The notes under the pieces: generated by a model | Databases searched by the model: none | Seen by the model: the letters and a program-made list of their open reading frames with translations, nothing else | What the model was told of the DNA's origin: nothing | Shown: positions 36,528-48,112 of the stretch, one piece after another | Numbering within the stretch: position 1 is the stretch's first letter | Layout of the letters: each line of letters opens with the position of its first letter | NCBI GenBank assembly: GCA_035772405.1 | Contig: JAYKKM010000016.1 | Span: 1,014,501-1,078,500, forward strand | Origin: Chrysogorgia sp. JL179-B06 | Taxonomy: Eukaryota; Cnidaria; Anthozoa; Scleralcyonacea; Chrysogorgiidae | Direction: 5' to 3' | DNA length: 64,000 bases | Program-made: the position numbers and the translations under genes

Positions 36528-39485
36528 ATGGCAACAAGAAAACAAAAGAAAGACGCTGAGACACAAGACGATCAACAACCAAGTGATGTGCCGAACGAAA
36601 TCGAGTCAAAAGAGACAATGTTTCAGTCGTTATTGCGAAAACTAGCGTACTTCAATCGACAGACCGAAGGGATATTGGATTCTAACGTGACAGACGAAGT
36701 AAACAGACAATGCGCTCTTTTGAAAACCAAAATCAATGATGCGTATAGCTTGATTCATGTTATTCAATGCTTGAAAATCGACTCTGACGAAGATGATGAA
36801 ACTATTGACCAATGGGCAAGTCAACGAAAAGAACAGTTGGTCATATACGAGACTGCCATCGCGGAATTAGACGCCAAGCTGATAAACGAAGAGAAAATAC
36901 AAAAGGAAAAATTACGCAACGAGAAAATCCAAGAAGAAGCAGAAATTAGGGCGCGACTGAGACAAGAACAAGAGAAGGCGGAGTTATTAAAGCAAGAACG
37001 AGATGAACAATTTGCATTATGTCTAGAAGAAAGGAAGTTGGAGATTGCTGAGAAGAAACGGATCCAAACAAAGTTACCGGAGCTACAGATATCGAAGTTT
37101 CAAGTGACACATCTTGACTGGGTCAGATTTTGGTGTTTGTTTTCGACGCAGATTGATATAACAACAATGAAGGACGAAGCGAAGTTTTCATATTTAAAGG
37201 AACTTGTTATCCCCAAGGTTCGCGCAACGATTGAGAAGTTACCACCAAATAGCGAAGGTTATCAAAGAGCTAAAAAGATGTTGGAGCAAAGATATGGAGA
37301 TGCAAGCGAAGTGGTAAACGCACACGTTCAACAAATTATGTCTCTGCCTATTATCAACAGTACATCAAGAGCAAAGATCCACAGTTTCTATGACAACCTT
37401 CTTAGCAATGTTCAAGCCCTGGAGACGCTTGGAAAGCTTGGCGATGTAGCTGGAAATGTAAGAATGACATTGGACAAACTCGAAGGTATTCGTGGTGATC
37501 TAATAAGAACTGAAATTGATTGGAAAAAGTGGAACTTTACACAATTGGTCGAAGCTTTGAGACAATGGACTGAGCGAAACCCATTACAACCAGGAGATAA
37601 GGATGGATCGAAGGACGGTACATGTAGAAGGGAGAAATCACTGACAACAAGGGATCAGTTGAAACCACGACAATGTGTCTACTGCGATGGAGAGAGTCAT
37701 AAATCTGTGGAATGTGATAAAGTTACCGACGTTGGTGAAAGAAAGAAGATCCTAAGCAACAAGCGACGCTGTTTTAACTGTACAGGAGAAAAGCATCGAG
37801 CAAGTGACTGCAGAAGCAAGGTACAGTGCTATAACTGCCAAATAAGTCATCACACCTCCATTTGTGATAAAAGTCAGCCCCCTCGTAAAGCATGTCAAGA
37901 TAACGATCAACCCCCTCATAAAACATGCATGTGTCAATCTAATGGAAAAGATGTTGTGTACCCAGTGGTAGTTGTCGAAGTGGAAGGAGTAAGATGTCGA
38001 GCCCTTTTGGACACTGGATCTGGAAATTCATATGCCTCTACAACGCTTATGAACCTAACAGAGAAACAGCCATTGAGACAGGAATTCAAAACAATTGAAA
38101 TGATGCTACATACCACAACTAAGAAGATAGATGTCTATGATGTTGAGATTACCAGTGTTGATGGAAAATTCAAGATGTGCTCTGAAATCAGTCGAGTTGA
38201 CAGAGATGTACTGTTGACATTGCCTAACCCACAGTACGAGGAACTTATTGATACTCATGAGCATCTTAAAGGAGTTAAAATGAACGATGATGAGACGAAG
38301 CCAATGTTACCAATTCACTTAATCTTGGGAGCAAGTGATATCTCAAGAATCAAGACGACAACGCCTGCTAGAATTGGAAAAGTTGGAATGCCTGTTGCTG
38401 AGAAAACTAGTTTGGGGTGGACCATAATGTCACCAGGACGAGAGATGAAACATTCCTACTTGATGTTTGCTAGAAACTCCAATGGCGACTACATGCAACT
38501 TTGTAGCTTGGACGTGCTGGGCCTAGAAGATCGAGCAGAAGGTGACCAAGAAAGTGTATACAGCGAGTTCAAGGAACAACTTGTTCAAAGAGAAGATGGG
38601 AAGTATGAGACATCATTGCCATGGAAAGCCAGTCATCCCCAACTACCAACAAACCACCATGTTGCCAAGAGAAGATTACAATCATTGTTGAAACGACTTG
38701 AGAAGCAACCTACCCTGTTGGAAAAGTACCATGACATCATAGAAGATCAAAGGAATGAAGGCATCATTGAAGTAGCACCAGAAACACCAGACGGAAAGCG
38801 AGAGCATTACATCCCTCACAAGCCTGTGGTTCGCGAGCATGCAGAATCCACCAAAGTACGTGTTGTTTACGATGCTTCCGCAAAGGTTGATGAAGATTCT
38901 CCTTCACTGAATGATTGCTTAGACATTGGTCCCCCATTGCAAAGAAAGATCCTTGATATCCTCCTGCGAAGTCGTATGAAACCTGTGTTCCTAGCTGGTG
39001 ATATAAAACAAGCGTTTCTCCAAATTGTGATACGAGAAGCTGAGCGAGATGCCATGAGATTCCTGTGGATAAACGACTTACAAAACAAAAACATTGTGAT
39101 TTACCGGATGACCAGAGCCATGTTCGGGTTGGGACCAAGTCCATTCCTCCTTGGAGGTACCTTGCAAGTTCATCTGGAGAAGTATGTGAAGAAATACCCA
39201 AACTGCGTTGAAGAGTTAAACGAAAGAACGTATGTCGATGACATCAACATCGGAGGAGACACTGTGGCGGAGACACAAGCAATGAAGGAACAAGCCAAGG
39301 AAATTCTGAGTGAAGGAAGTTTCGTGTTGCACAAGTGGCATTCGAATGCAGTGGAATTAGAGAGTGATATCACAGAAGATGGAGAGTCTACCTATGCGAA
39401 GGAAAGCTTAGGAACTAAACCATCAGAAACAAAACTCCTTGGATTAGGATGGAACAAGAAAGAAGACACGTTATCAGTTTCGTAA
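36528..39485 (+). CDS. BEL/Pao gag, protease and reverse transcriptase N-part
   Basis: A 985-codon frame. Gag occupies about residues 1-370 with a long Glu/Lys/Arg coiled-coil stretch near 120-190 and the peptidase-A16-associated gag region. Three zinc knuckles follow (CVYCDGESHKSVEC, CFNCTGEKHRASDC, CYNCQISHHTSIC). The aspartic protease has LLDTGSGNSY near residue 493. Reverse transcriptase has AGDIKQAFLQI and the catalytic YVDDINIGG near residue 900. It ends at TAA 39483-39485, where the next part continues in the same frame, so this is a nonsense mutation. Confidence 0.9.
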   Translation: MATRKQKKDAETQDDQQPSDVPNEIESKETMFQSLLRKLAYFNRQTEGILDSNVTDEVNRQCALLKTKINDAYSLIHVIQCLKIDSDEDDETIDQWASQRKEQLVIYETAIAELDAKLINEEKIQKEKLRNEKIQEEAEIRARLRQEQEKAELLKQERDEQFALCLEERKLEIAEKKRIQTKLPELQISKFQVTHLDWVRFWCLFSTQIDITTMKDEAKFSYLKELVIPKVRATIEKLPPNSEGYQRAKKMLEQRYGDASEVVNAHVQQIMSLPIINSTSRAKIHSFYDNLLSNVQALETLGKLGDVAGNVRMTLDKLEGIRGDLIRTEIDWKKWNFTQLVEALRQWTERNPLQPGDKDGSKDGTCRREKSLTTRDQLKPRQCVYCDGESHKSVECDKVTDVGERKKILSNKRRCFNCTGEKHRASDCRSKVQCYNCQISHHTSICDKSQPPRKACQDNDQPPHKTCMCQSNGKDVVYPVVVVEVEGVRCRALLDTGSGNSYASTTLMNLTEKQPLRQEFKTIEMMLHTTTKKIDVYDVEITSVDGKFKMCSEISRVDRDVLLTLPNPQYEELIDTHEHLKGVKMNDDETKPMLPIHLILGASDISRIKTTTPARIGKVGMPVAEKTSLGWTIMSPGREMKHSYLMFARNSNGDYMQLCSLDVLGLEDRAEGDQESVYSEFKEQLVQREDGKYETSLPWKASHPQLPTNHHVAKRRLQSLLKRLEKQPTLLEKYHDIIEDQRNEGIIEVAPETPDGKREHYIPHKPVVREHAESTKVRVVYDASAKVDEDSPSLNDCLDIGPPLQRKILDILLRSRMKPVFLAGDIKQAFLQIVIREAERDAMRFLWINDLQNKNIVIYRMTRAMFGLGPSPFLLGGTLQVHLEKYVKKYPNCVEELNERTYVDDINIGGDTVAETQAMKEQAKEILSEGSFVLHKWHSNAVELESDITEDGESTYAKESLGTKPSETKLLGLGWNKKEDTLSVS

Positions 39486-40934
39486 CCGCAACCAGAAGAA
39501 CCACCAACCAAGCGAGTGGTGCTGCGAACCATGGCCAGAGTTTATGATCCATTGGGTTTAGCTGCCCCTATCCTACTAACTGCCAAAGTTATCTTCCGTG
39601 ACATTTGTGACAAGAAGCTTGGTTGGGATATCGAATTACCAAAATATTTGAAGAATCGGTGGGAACGATGGTTAAAGAATCTACCTCGTGTGCTTACCAT
39701 GCCGAGATGCATTCCTCGAGAAAGAATGTTCACTACAGAAATAGTTCTTCATGGATTCGCAGATGCAAGTATTCTTGGGTGTTGTGCTGTCATCCATGCT
39801 GTGGTCAAGCAAGATGAGAAAGTTTCCCAGGGTTTTTTGGTGTCCAAGACAAGATTAGCGAAGCGAGATTTAACAATACCAAGACTGGAATTAGTCAGCT
39901 GCCACATGGTTACTAATCTTCTCCACAACACGAGAACAGTCCTGAGTCATCTTCCAATGGTAAGTGTTTATGCGTGGACTGATTCAACCGTGTGTCTACA
40001 ATGGATCAACGGACAAGGAAACTACAAGCAGTTCGTCTCAAATCGCATGAGGAAGATTAACGAGAAGCAAACTGTTTGGAGACACGTCCCTACTGATCAA
40101 AACCCTGCAGATATCGGCAGTAGAGGAGCAACGCGAGAGTTACAAAACAAAGATTCTTGGATGAAAGGTCCAACATGGTTAAGTGCACCCAACAAATGGC
40201 CGAAGCAATTCATTACCAAAACAAGTGAAGCATCTGAATCTGAAAGTCGATTGGTGAAAGAAGTGATGCAGACAACAGTTGAGAAGAAGACAGATTTCAT
40301 CGACAGTCTACTAACCAGAGTGAGGCTGTGGAAAACTCTACGAGTTCTAGCATGGATCAACAGATTTCTCGACAAGTACATACATGGTAAGCAACTCAGC
40401 GGACCATTGGTGACAGAAGAAACGCAGAAGCAGATGAAGTTCCTCATCCAACGAGCGCAAATTGAGAGTTTGGAACATGAAGCATTCAAAGAGGAGTCAG
40501 CACGCCTGAATTTACAGAGGAATGAAGAAGGAATCTATGTTTGCAAAGGAAGGATTCAAGGCGAATATCCTGTGTATCTCCCAGCTAAACATCTATCTAA
40601 AATGGTCATCCAGCAAGCTCACATGAAGACTCTACATGGGGGAGTTGGATTGACGATGAGCAAAGTTCGTGAAGAATATTGGATTCCTAAACTACGATCC
40701 ACCACCAAGAAAGTTATCAGACAGTGTCATGGATGCAAGAGATTCCACACCATGCCAGCACCTGTTCCACCACCAGGCAACCTTCCACGCGAGAGAACCG
40801 AGGGTACAACGCCATTTGAAGTTACGGGGGTGGATTATGCCGGTCCCATATATTATCGGAAGAAAACGAACATCGAACTCAAGTCATATATCATCATATA
40901 CACCTGCAGCGTGACTCGAGGGGTTCACATATAA
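39486..40934 (+). CDS. BEL/Pao RNase H and integrase N-part
   Basis: In-frame continuation of pol (first Met 39516). RNase H-like region includes LHGFADASILGCCAV, WTDSTVCLQWI and VPTDQNPADIGSRG. The integrase zinc-binding domain shows HxxxxH...CHGCKRF, and the core begins with VDYAGPIYY (first catalytic Asp). It ends in TAA 40932-40934 at the position after VHI where family members continue, so it is another nonsense mutation. Confidence 0.88.
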   Translation, partial: PQPEEPPTKRVVLRTMARVYDPLGLAAPILLTAKVIFRDICDKKLGWDIELPKYLKNRWERWLKNLPRVLTMPRCIPRERMFTTEIVLHGFADASILGCCAVIHAVVKQDEKVSQGFLVSKTRLAKRDLTIPRLELVSCHMVTNLLHNTRTVLSHLPMVSVYAWTDSTVCLQWINGQGNYKQFVSNRMRKINEKQTVWRHVPTDQNPADIGSRGATRELQNKDSWMKGPTWLSAPNKWPKQFITKTSEASESESRLVKEVMQTTVEKKTDFIDSLLTRVRLWKTLRVLAWINRFLDKYIHGKQLSGPLVTEETQKQMKFLIQRAQIESLEHEAFKEESARLNLQRNEEGIYVCKGRIQGEYPVYLPAKHLSKMVIQQAHMKTLHGGVGLTMSKVREEYWIPKLRSTTKKVIRQCHGCKRFHTMPAPVPPPGNLPRERTEGTTPFEVTGVDYAGPIYYRKKTNIELKSYIIIYTCSVTRGVHI

Positions 40935-41831
40935 TTATTACCAAATATGAGTTGCGAAGAATTCCTGGCGAGTTTGAAGCGTTTTGTTGCAGCCCGTGGT
41001 CGGCCCGCGAAGATCATATCAGACAATGGTAAAACATTTCACGCTGCATCAAAATGGATCAAGAAAGCAACTAGAGATGAGAGATTACATGGTTTTATGC
41101 AGGAACACCACATCAAGTGGCAGTTCAATCTAAGCAAAGCAAGTTGGTGGGGAGGAATGTTCGAAAGAATGGTTGTTCTTGTAAAGAATGCGCTCTACAA
41201 AGTTGTGGGTTCCGCAAAGCTCACTTACAAGGAATTGCAAGACGTGTTGCTGGATATTCAAATCGTACTAAATAACAGGCCCTTAACCTACTGCGAAGAC
41301 GACATTCAGCTCCCGATCCTTACACCTAACGTTATGATATTTGGGAAAGCCAATTACCTCCTAGAGTTACCACCAGCAGAAATCGAAGAAGAAGATCTAC
41401 GGAAGAGAGCAAAATATTTGAAGAAATGCAAAGAGGCACTATGGCGGCGATGGAACAACTAGTATATGAGAGCTCTTCGCGAGAAACAAAGCCTACGACA
41501 CAATGGGAAGCAAGGGAAGCTGAAGGAAGGAGATGTAGTACTAATCAAGGGCGAGGACAAGAATCGTGGACGGTGGAAAATCGGAGTCATACAAAAGTTA
41601 ATCCCAGGAAGAGACGGAATCGTAAGGGCAGTCAGACTTCGTGCTAGAAAGTCATATCTTGAGAGACCCATACAGTTTCTCTATCCAATGGAACTGCACT
41701 GCGACTCGGAGAAACCAGAGAGAGAAAAGCTGAATCCAAAAGCAAGAGAATTCAGACCCAAGCGAAAGGCAGCGATTGATGCGTCAAGAAATATTCAGAA
41801 CATGTATGAGATTGAAGAAGACGAAGACTGA
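40935..41831 (+). CDS. BEL/Pao integrase core and C-terminal DUF5641-like domain
   Basis: Two frames in the same phase separated by TAG at 41460-41462. The first has IISDNGKTFHAASK (second Asp) and WWGGMFERMV (catalytic Glu). The second has GDVVLIKGEDKNRGRWKIGV and LERPIQFLYPMEL, the C-terminal DUF5641 domain typical of BEL/Pao integrases. It ends at TGA 41829-41831, 40 bases before the 3' LTR. Confidence 0.88.
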
Positions 41832-41857
41832 ACTGATATTTGAAAACAGTTGTGTTC

Positions 41858-41871
41858 AAATAGGGGGAGTG
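41858..41871 (+). promoter_or_regulatory. Polypurine tract
   Basis: AAATAGGGGGAGTG directly before the 3' LTR; the plus-strand primer of reverse transcription. Confidence 0.7.
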
Positions 41872-42092
41872 TGTCGTGAACTTGTTAATTATTTAAAGTA
41901 TATGTTTGCGTAAGCGATGAGTGATGCGTGGGCGTGTCGAAATTTTGACATTTAATATGTTGTTAGTTAGTTATGACGAGAGAGTGAGTGTGAGAACATT
42001 GCGTGGGAGTACGAGAGAAATAAATACATCAAAAACCAAGAAACCGTAATTTCTATCTAATTATTTGTGGGAATCAAGCGCTATTCACCACA
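41872..42092 (+). repeat. BEL/Pao 3' LTR
   Basis: 221 bases, one base shorter than the 5' copy (GCGATGAGTG versus GCGATTGAGTG). Ends CACCACA followed by the ATTC duplication. Confidence 0.93.
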
Positions 42093-42271
42093 ATTCTATA
42101 AACGAGTGTTCAAAACGCCTTGTGTCCAACCTGCAACCTGCAAATTTTACCAGCCCGTTTCAACAAGGAAAACGGAAAAAACAATTGTGTCACCTATGGC
42201 AACGTCATAATATTCTTTGTTTGGGCTTTCCGTGTTGGAGTAGGAAAAATCATTGTGTTTACACGCAAATC

Positions 42272-42446
42272 ATGGAAGAATCAAAGGATTTGATCATGTG
42301 CAATCATTGCGACGAGCTTGTTTCAAGAGTCACTTACAAAAGGCACAGCATAAAAAGAAAGGTTGAATCTAGCTTCCTGGCGAAATATGGAAACACACAA
42401 CCAGATACTGACTCTGATAGCGATGCCGATGGTGTAGTTGACACTG
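42272..42446 (+). CDS. Possible 5' exon of the EnSpm transposase
   Basis: From ATG 42272: a Cys-His motif MCNHCDELVSRVTYKRH like the short zinc-finger start of animal EnSpm transposases, then an acidic SDSDAD stretch, and a donor ACTG|GTAAG at 42447. Joining to the nearest strong acceptor (TTTCAG at 44269) is out of phase; a weaker acceptor at 44249 would be in phase. So the exon is likely but its junction is unresolved. Confidence 0.5.
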
Positions 42447-42819
42447 GTAAGAACTTGCTTTTTATTTGTTTGTAAAGCATTATAAGTATGAGTGAAAAGC
42501 TTTCATTTCATTTGTCAAGCAAGCGTTTGTTATGGGTGTAATGCGAGTAGTAATATCTCCAGCTTTCCAAGCCATGATGTAACACAGTTTTGATATTATC
42601 AAGATTAACTAATTATATAAGAAGCGTTTGTTTCAAAATTACGTTTATTGTATCTAGAAACAGTAAATAGTAACTCGATCTCTCGAATGCGAACATTGAT
42701 AATTGATTTCAACGAAAAATGCTAAAATTGTGGTCAGAAAACATAATATATATAATTATGAGTCAAAGTTTAGAATTCAGTTTTTGCTGTACATAGTCAT
42801 AGTGTTTTTTGTAAGCGGC

Positions 42820-43100
42820 ATACAAACCACTACAAAGTTATTCCTTTGTACTGTGGTTTTTAGACTTTCAAACCACCAGTCAGTGTAAAGTGTTAAGAGA
42901 ATTCTAGCAAACTAATTTATCATGGAAAATTCGAGGTGATAATAATCTCTACAGTCTCGTTTTCATGTTGAATAAAATGCTGGAGGGATAAATATACAGA
43001 CCTTTTTCATATAAGGCTGTTCAGATTATCACCATCAATTTTCGATGACAGATCTGTTTGTTAGAATCTTATGCATAATGGTTAACTTTGTAGTGGTTTG
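42820..43100. repeat. Inverted repeat, MITE-like
   Basis: AAACCACTACAAAGTTA near 42826 and its complement TAACTTTGTAGTGGTTT near 43081-43097. About 270 bases, no coding content, in the transposase upstream region. Confidence 0.55.
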
Positions 43101-43169
43101 TAGCACTGCACAAAACTAGAATCCTAAACCTTGCCAGGTATACAGTAGTTACTGTATAAAAACATTTAA

Positions 43170-43494
43170 AGGTGCTGTGCAGTCCATTCTGCACATGTCC
43201 ACGTTTCTGTTTACATCGTTTGTTTACATTGCTTTATATAAACATTGAACATGAAGTATTGCAGATTTATTTTCCACGCTTGAGCTTTTCCACCTAAAAA
43301 GCGTGCTTTAAGAAACTGTTCTGTTCCTAAATGTGGATAATATATTTAACTACTACCGGTACTCGCGCCTTCACCACCTTTGACGAATACTCGCTTTCGA
43401 ACTGTCGCAAATCTATTCTGTTGAAGTTTGTTGACATATGGGGTCCCGCACGTTTGAAATATCACACATGCGCAGAACGGACTGGACAGCACCT
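43170..43494. mobile_element. MITE with TTAA target duplication
   Basis: Inverted termini AGGTGCTGTGCAGTCCATTC and, from the other end, AGGTGCTGTCCAGTCCGTTC, flanked on both sides by TTAA (43166-43169, 43495-43498). 325 bases, non-coding. TTAA duplications point to a piggyBac or Kolobok-type driver. Confidence 0.8.
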
Positions 43495-43844
43495 TTAATA
43501 TGTTTGACACTGACTATTTCATATGGACTTCTAGTTCTAGTATGGTACATATTCAACCATTTTGATCTTTTTTTGGTACAAATGACAATGATAATATTGA
43601 AAATGTCTCCATACATGCACAAGATAATGATAGTGTAAGTCTCTGCAGTGTACATGTACTTTTATATGTATTAATCTTGAAAGATAAAATTACAAGTAAA
43701 GTAACCCCTTCTAAACTATAGCCACCTTTTTAACAATAACTATGAAAACCAATTTAGTCACCTTAACCAAATTCACCAGAGGTTTACATAGGAACAAATT
43801 TAAAATTGGGTGGCTGAAGTCGACATGGAGAAAATTAGTGACCT

Positions 43845-43911
43845 CCCTGGAAAAGGGTCCTCCCTGGAAAAGGGTCCTCCCTGGAAAAGGGTCCTCCCTG
43901 GAAAATGTTGA
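43845..43911. repeat. 17-base minisatellite, four copies
   Basis: CCTCCCTGGAAAAGGGT repeated about four times in an intron-like region before the transposase. Non-coding. Confidence 0.9.
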
Positions 43912-44280
43912 AATGTAGACCTTGGAAACACCATTTTGAATTTTAATTCTGTGGAAAGCAACAGACAGTACCTTACTTACACATATGCCTTTCACTGCTA
44001 GGGCTGAGAGGTCGTCCCTTGACAATAAAATCATCTAGTGGTGTAATACTAAATAGGCAGCGTAAAATAATAAAAGTTGAATTAAATTGCCTTCAGCAAT
44101 GAAATGGTTTGAATGGTCTCTTTAAAGGGTAAAAGTAACCACTCTTAGAGGTAATTAATTCTGATTTTGGAGATTCTATTGTACATACTGTAATTATGTA
44201 TATGTTGGAGTTGTTAAAATACTAACTTTGTGTTAAAATTAACACAGAGCGGTGCTTGTACTGTTTCAGGTGTTTGAAAT

Positions 44281-46862
44281 GGCATCGGATACAAGTTATG
44301 AGTTCAATGAAAGTGACATTGATAGTTATAGTGAGAATGAAGAAAATAACCAAGCAGATACCAATGAAGTTCTTTCATCAACTGAGGATGAAGATACTGA
44401 AGAAGTTTGGAATGATGTGCTAACAAATCACATAATGCAAGACCTGAACAGTGGACCTCTTCCTGTTTCAACCAATCAAGAAAACAGACCAAGCGGAGTT
44501 GCTGAATCACTTTTGTTTTGGTTGGTCTATTTCCTCCTAATATGGCAACTTTCTTGCCATATTAGTGACAATGGAATGGCATGGTTGTTGCGGTTTCTTG
44601 CAGCTTGGCTAAAATTATTGGGATTAGAGGTATCACACAGTGTAGTCACCCAGATCATCATCGCTTTTCCTGGATCTACATATATGCTTAGGCAGATTTT
44701 GATGGTTGATAGAGATGACTTTAACAAATTTGTAGTATGTCCAAAATGCCACAAGCTATATGAATACAATGAATGTTTGACAATGGTTAATAATAGAGAA
44801 GTGGCAAAAGTTTGTTCTGGATCCCAACAGAAAAGAGGAAACAAGGTTGCATGTGGTGCTGCCATACTTTACAAAGTCCAGCTAACAAATGGAAAAAGCT
44901 GTTTTTATCCAATAAAATATTACTGTTTTAATAGCATTATCAATGCCTTGGAAAGTCTGCTTCAGAGGGAAGGGTTTGTTGATACATGTGAACACTGGAG
45001 AACCAGACAAATGGATGACGACAAAATGGCTGATGTATATGATGGTTTATTATGGAAAGATTTTATGACAGTGGATGGGAAGAACTTCCTTAAAGAGTTT
45101 CGAAATTATGGATTGATGCTTAACTTTGATTTCTTCCAGCCAATGAAAAGAAGAAAGGACTACTCAGTAGGGTTTTTTTATTTAGTAATACTAAATTTAC
45201 CAAGAGCTCAAAGATTTAAATGGGAAAACGTTTCAATAATTGGTATTGTACCATCCCTGGATAAAGAGCCAAAAAGTTTAAACCCATTCTTAGAACCTGC
45301 AATAAAAGAGCTACAATGTTTGTGGAAAGGGATGAAGTTAAAGTCGTCAAAGTGCAGATTTGAATTAACCTTTCGGGCAGCAATTATTTCAACTTCATCC
45401 GATGTACCTGCTGTAAGAAAGTTGGGTGGTTTCAAAAGCCATGCAGCCCGACATGGTTGCTCGCGCTGTTTAAAATCCTTTCCTGGTGGTTTTGGTACTA
45501 AACCCGATTATTCTGGTTTTAACAGAGAAAATTGGCGACCAAGAACTAATGAGCAGCATCGACAAATGGCTAAAAAAATCAATACGTTTAAAACTATGAA
45601 AAGAAGGGAAGAATTTTGCACCAATAATGGTATTACACATTATAGTGTTTTATTTGACCTTTCTTATTTTGATGCAATTCGGTTTTTTACCATTGACCCT
45701 ATGCACAATCTTTTTCTTGGGACTGCCAAAAAAATTTTCACTTGTGGATCAATAACAATGTGATATCAAAAAGAAACCTTGAGGATATTGAAAGCAGAAT
45801 AAACTTGATGGATGTACCAAGCTCAATAGGAAGATTACCAGTTAAGATAACCACAAATTCTGGCTGTTATACTGCTGAACAATGGAAAAAAACGGGACAT
45901 TATTATATTCACTGTTCTGCTTAAAGGGAATTTTGCCTGATGCTGATTTCAAATGCTGGCAAACATTTGTACTTGCAGGTAAGTATGTTTGTCAGACACC
46001 TATTTCCAGAGCAGATGTTGAAATTTTTGATGGTTTATTTGTCAAATTTTGCAAAGAAATTGAAAGGTTGTATGGGAAAGAAATTGTAACACCTAACATG
46101 CACCTACATTGCCATTTAAAAGATGTCATATTGGACCATGGGCCAACAGCAAGTTTTTGGTGTTTTAGATTTGAACGCTACAATGGGATTTTAGGCAGCA
46201 CACCAACAAACAAAAGATCCCTGGAAGTCCAATTGATGAGAAGATTCAAGATGGATCATTTTTTCAAAGGGAAAGAACTACCAAATATATTCCAAGATGA
46301 TCTGCTTCATTTATGCTCTGAAAGCAAGAAATCAAAGGAGAGTACTTGGGCAGAAGATTCTGACTGGGAAACCAAGTTAACCATACATAGTCTGGCAGTC
46401 AAATCACCAATCATTAAAGGAAGTGTATGGAGTAATGGGTCAGGAGTTTTTATCCCTGAGAATTACAAACTAAGCACATTGGATCCAGATGATGCCAAAC
46501 TTCTTCTTGAAGTATATAGGATTCTCTATCCTGATGGCTATCAGATTATTGCAAGCCAAATGAGCTTGCTTATTCACAAGTTTGGATCTGTGACAATTGG
46601 TACTACAAGATTTGGTTCAAAGATGGAAGCAAGGAGCATACGCTCTGGGCGTATTATGGCTTCATGGCCTGCAAATTGTGGAGTTGTGAACATAGAAACA
46701 TTTTCTCCAACTCCCGGTACAGTGAATTATTATTTCAGTCATTCGCTTGAAATAGGATCTGTTTGTTCAAAACATGTATTTGCATGTGTTAAGAAGTATC
46801 AACCAGCAGAAGATAGAGGTCAAATTGGTAATCCAGTGCAAGTTTGGTCTTCACAATATTAA
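44281..46862 (+). pseudogene. EnSpm/CACTA transposase (TNP2-like), two frameshifts
   Basis: Catalyses excision and insertion of the element. Frame 1 from ATG 44281: acidic N-terminus, Cys pairs (CPKCHKLYEYNEC), SVGFFYLVILNLPR, IIGIVPSLDKEPKSLNPFLE, HAARHGCSRC, and the DDE-type IDPMHNLFLGTAKKIF. It shifts near 45740 to the frame of LEDIESRINLM / IGRLPVKI / TAEQWKK, and again near 45885 to LPDADFKCWQTFVLA, TPNMHLHCHLKD, FRFERYNGILG. That frame runs to TAA 46860-46862. Length and order fit animal EnSpm transposases. Confidence 0.88.
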
Positions 46863-48112
46863 GGAAATGGTTGCGCATCCTTTATGCCTGTTCAGAGAAT
46901 ACATTCTCATTTTGCAATAGCAAAGCATTCTAGCAATACCATTGCCGTATCGCCAATTATGAGAAAAGCAGTGTTGTAGCCCAACAGTCATTGGCAGTGG
47001 GCAACAATGGATTGATTTTGTCCTAAAGAAAATATGAAGTTGGAAACTTGTATAATTTTAGGTTTGTGAAAACATTTTCCCACCTAAGTACCAAGTGTCA
47101 AACATTTTGACAATTGGTACTTACATACAGTACCGGTAGTTACATGTATTTACAGTGTAATTATCTCATGGAAACATCCCAACATAATTCAGAATTCACT
47201 ACAGTACTGTAATTTTTTAACAGTTTCTTAATATTTAATCGCATTTGATTGTGTTAGTTCAATTCACTGTACAGGTATGTTACTGCATGGTGGTCATCAC
47301 TTCTTTTACATGTACAGTATGGTGATGATAATTAATTAATTACTGTAGTACTGACATGTACACAGGAAGAAAACAGTAGGGGTGCTACCAATCTCACTAT
47401 TGAGCTATCTAGACGTGCAATGGAGTACAATCAAATCCCCCACAGGCCTACTGTAGGTTTATAAAATGTGGTTTTAGACTACACATGATGTAGTCCTAAA
47501 ACTACCAGAAATGACAAAATATATGTAAAGTATGTAATATAATATTTCATAAATTACTATTATGTAATTATGCAATGTTTTTGGGCTTATACTTTAATGC
47601 AACAAATACATTTGATTTATTTTAGAATAGAGCATTTTACTTAATAAGTAATTACTTAAGTATGACATGTTTTGTAATTATGCATTAGTTTTGTTATTAA
47701 TGCATTTTAGCGTGATCGTGGCGTGCAATTAATCACACTTCCTGGAAAGCGCAGGCCTGTGCCAAAGTGTGCGTGTGCGATTGCACGCCATTCCCAGGAT
47801 GGCCTGTGTACATGTAACTTACTGTACATGTAACTTCTAAACTACAGTACTTTAACCAGGTCACCAATCACAAATCAACCAATGTCATTTATACAAATAT
47901 GGATCTAAAAACATCTCTTATAATAATTATTGTCAAAATTTAATGGGCAACTGTGCACAAGACATGCAATATAGAACCATGGCAAGTCATTGGTTGATTT
48001 GTATTGGGTTGCCAAGTAAATGTACAAGACAAATAGTAAATTTATTTTCCAAAATATTGCAAGTTTATCCATGCCACCATTGTATATACTGTACAATGTC
48101 AATGTATTATAC
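46863..48112. other. Spacer between convergent transposase and kinase genes
   Basis: No coding frame recognised. A+T-rich with scattered short palindromic words (TACAGTACTGTA-like). Serves as 3' flanks of both genes. Confidence 0.5.

Larger units (their letters stand above)
36225..42092 (+). mobile_element. BEL/Pao LTR retrotransposon, complete structure
   Basis: Two LTRs of 222 and 221 bases beginning TGTCGTGAAC and ending CACCACA, differing by one base indel over most of their length. The flanks carry ATTC on both sides (36221-36224, 42093-42096). A primer-binding site lies four bases after the 5' LTR and a polypurine tract directly before the 3' LTR. The internal gag-pol has three in-frame stops. 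Near-identical LTRs show a recent insertion into the EnSpm element. Confidence 0.93.

Noticed and set aside
38764..40489. Minus-strand frames inside the BEL element
   Set aside because: Shadows of gag-pol; no motif support.
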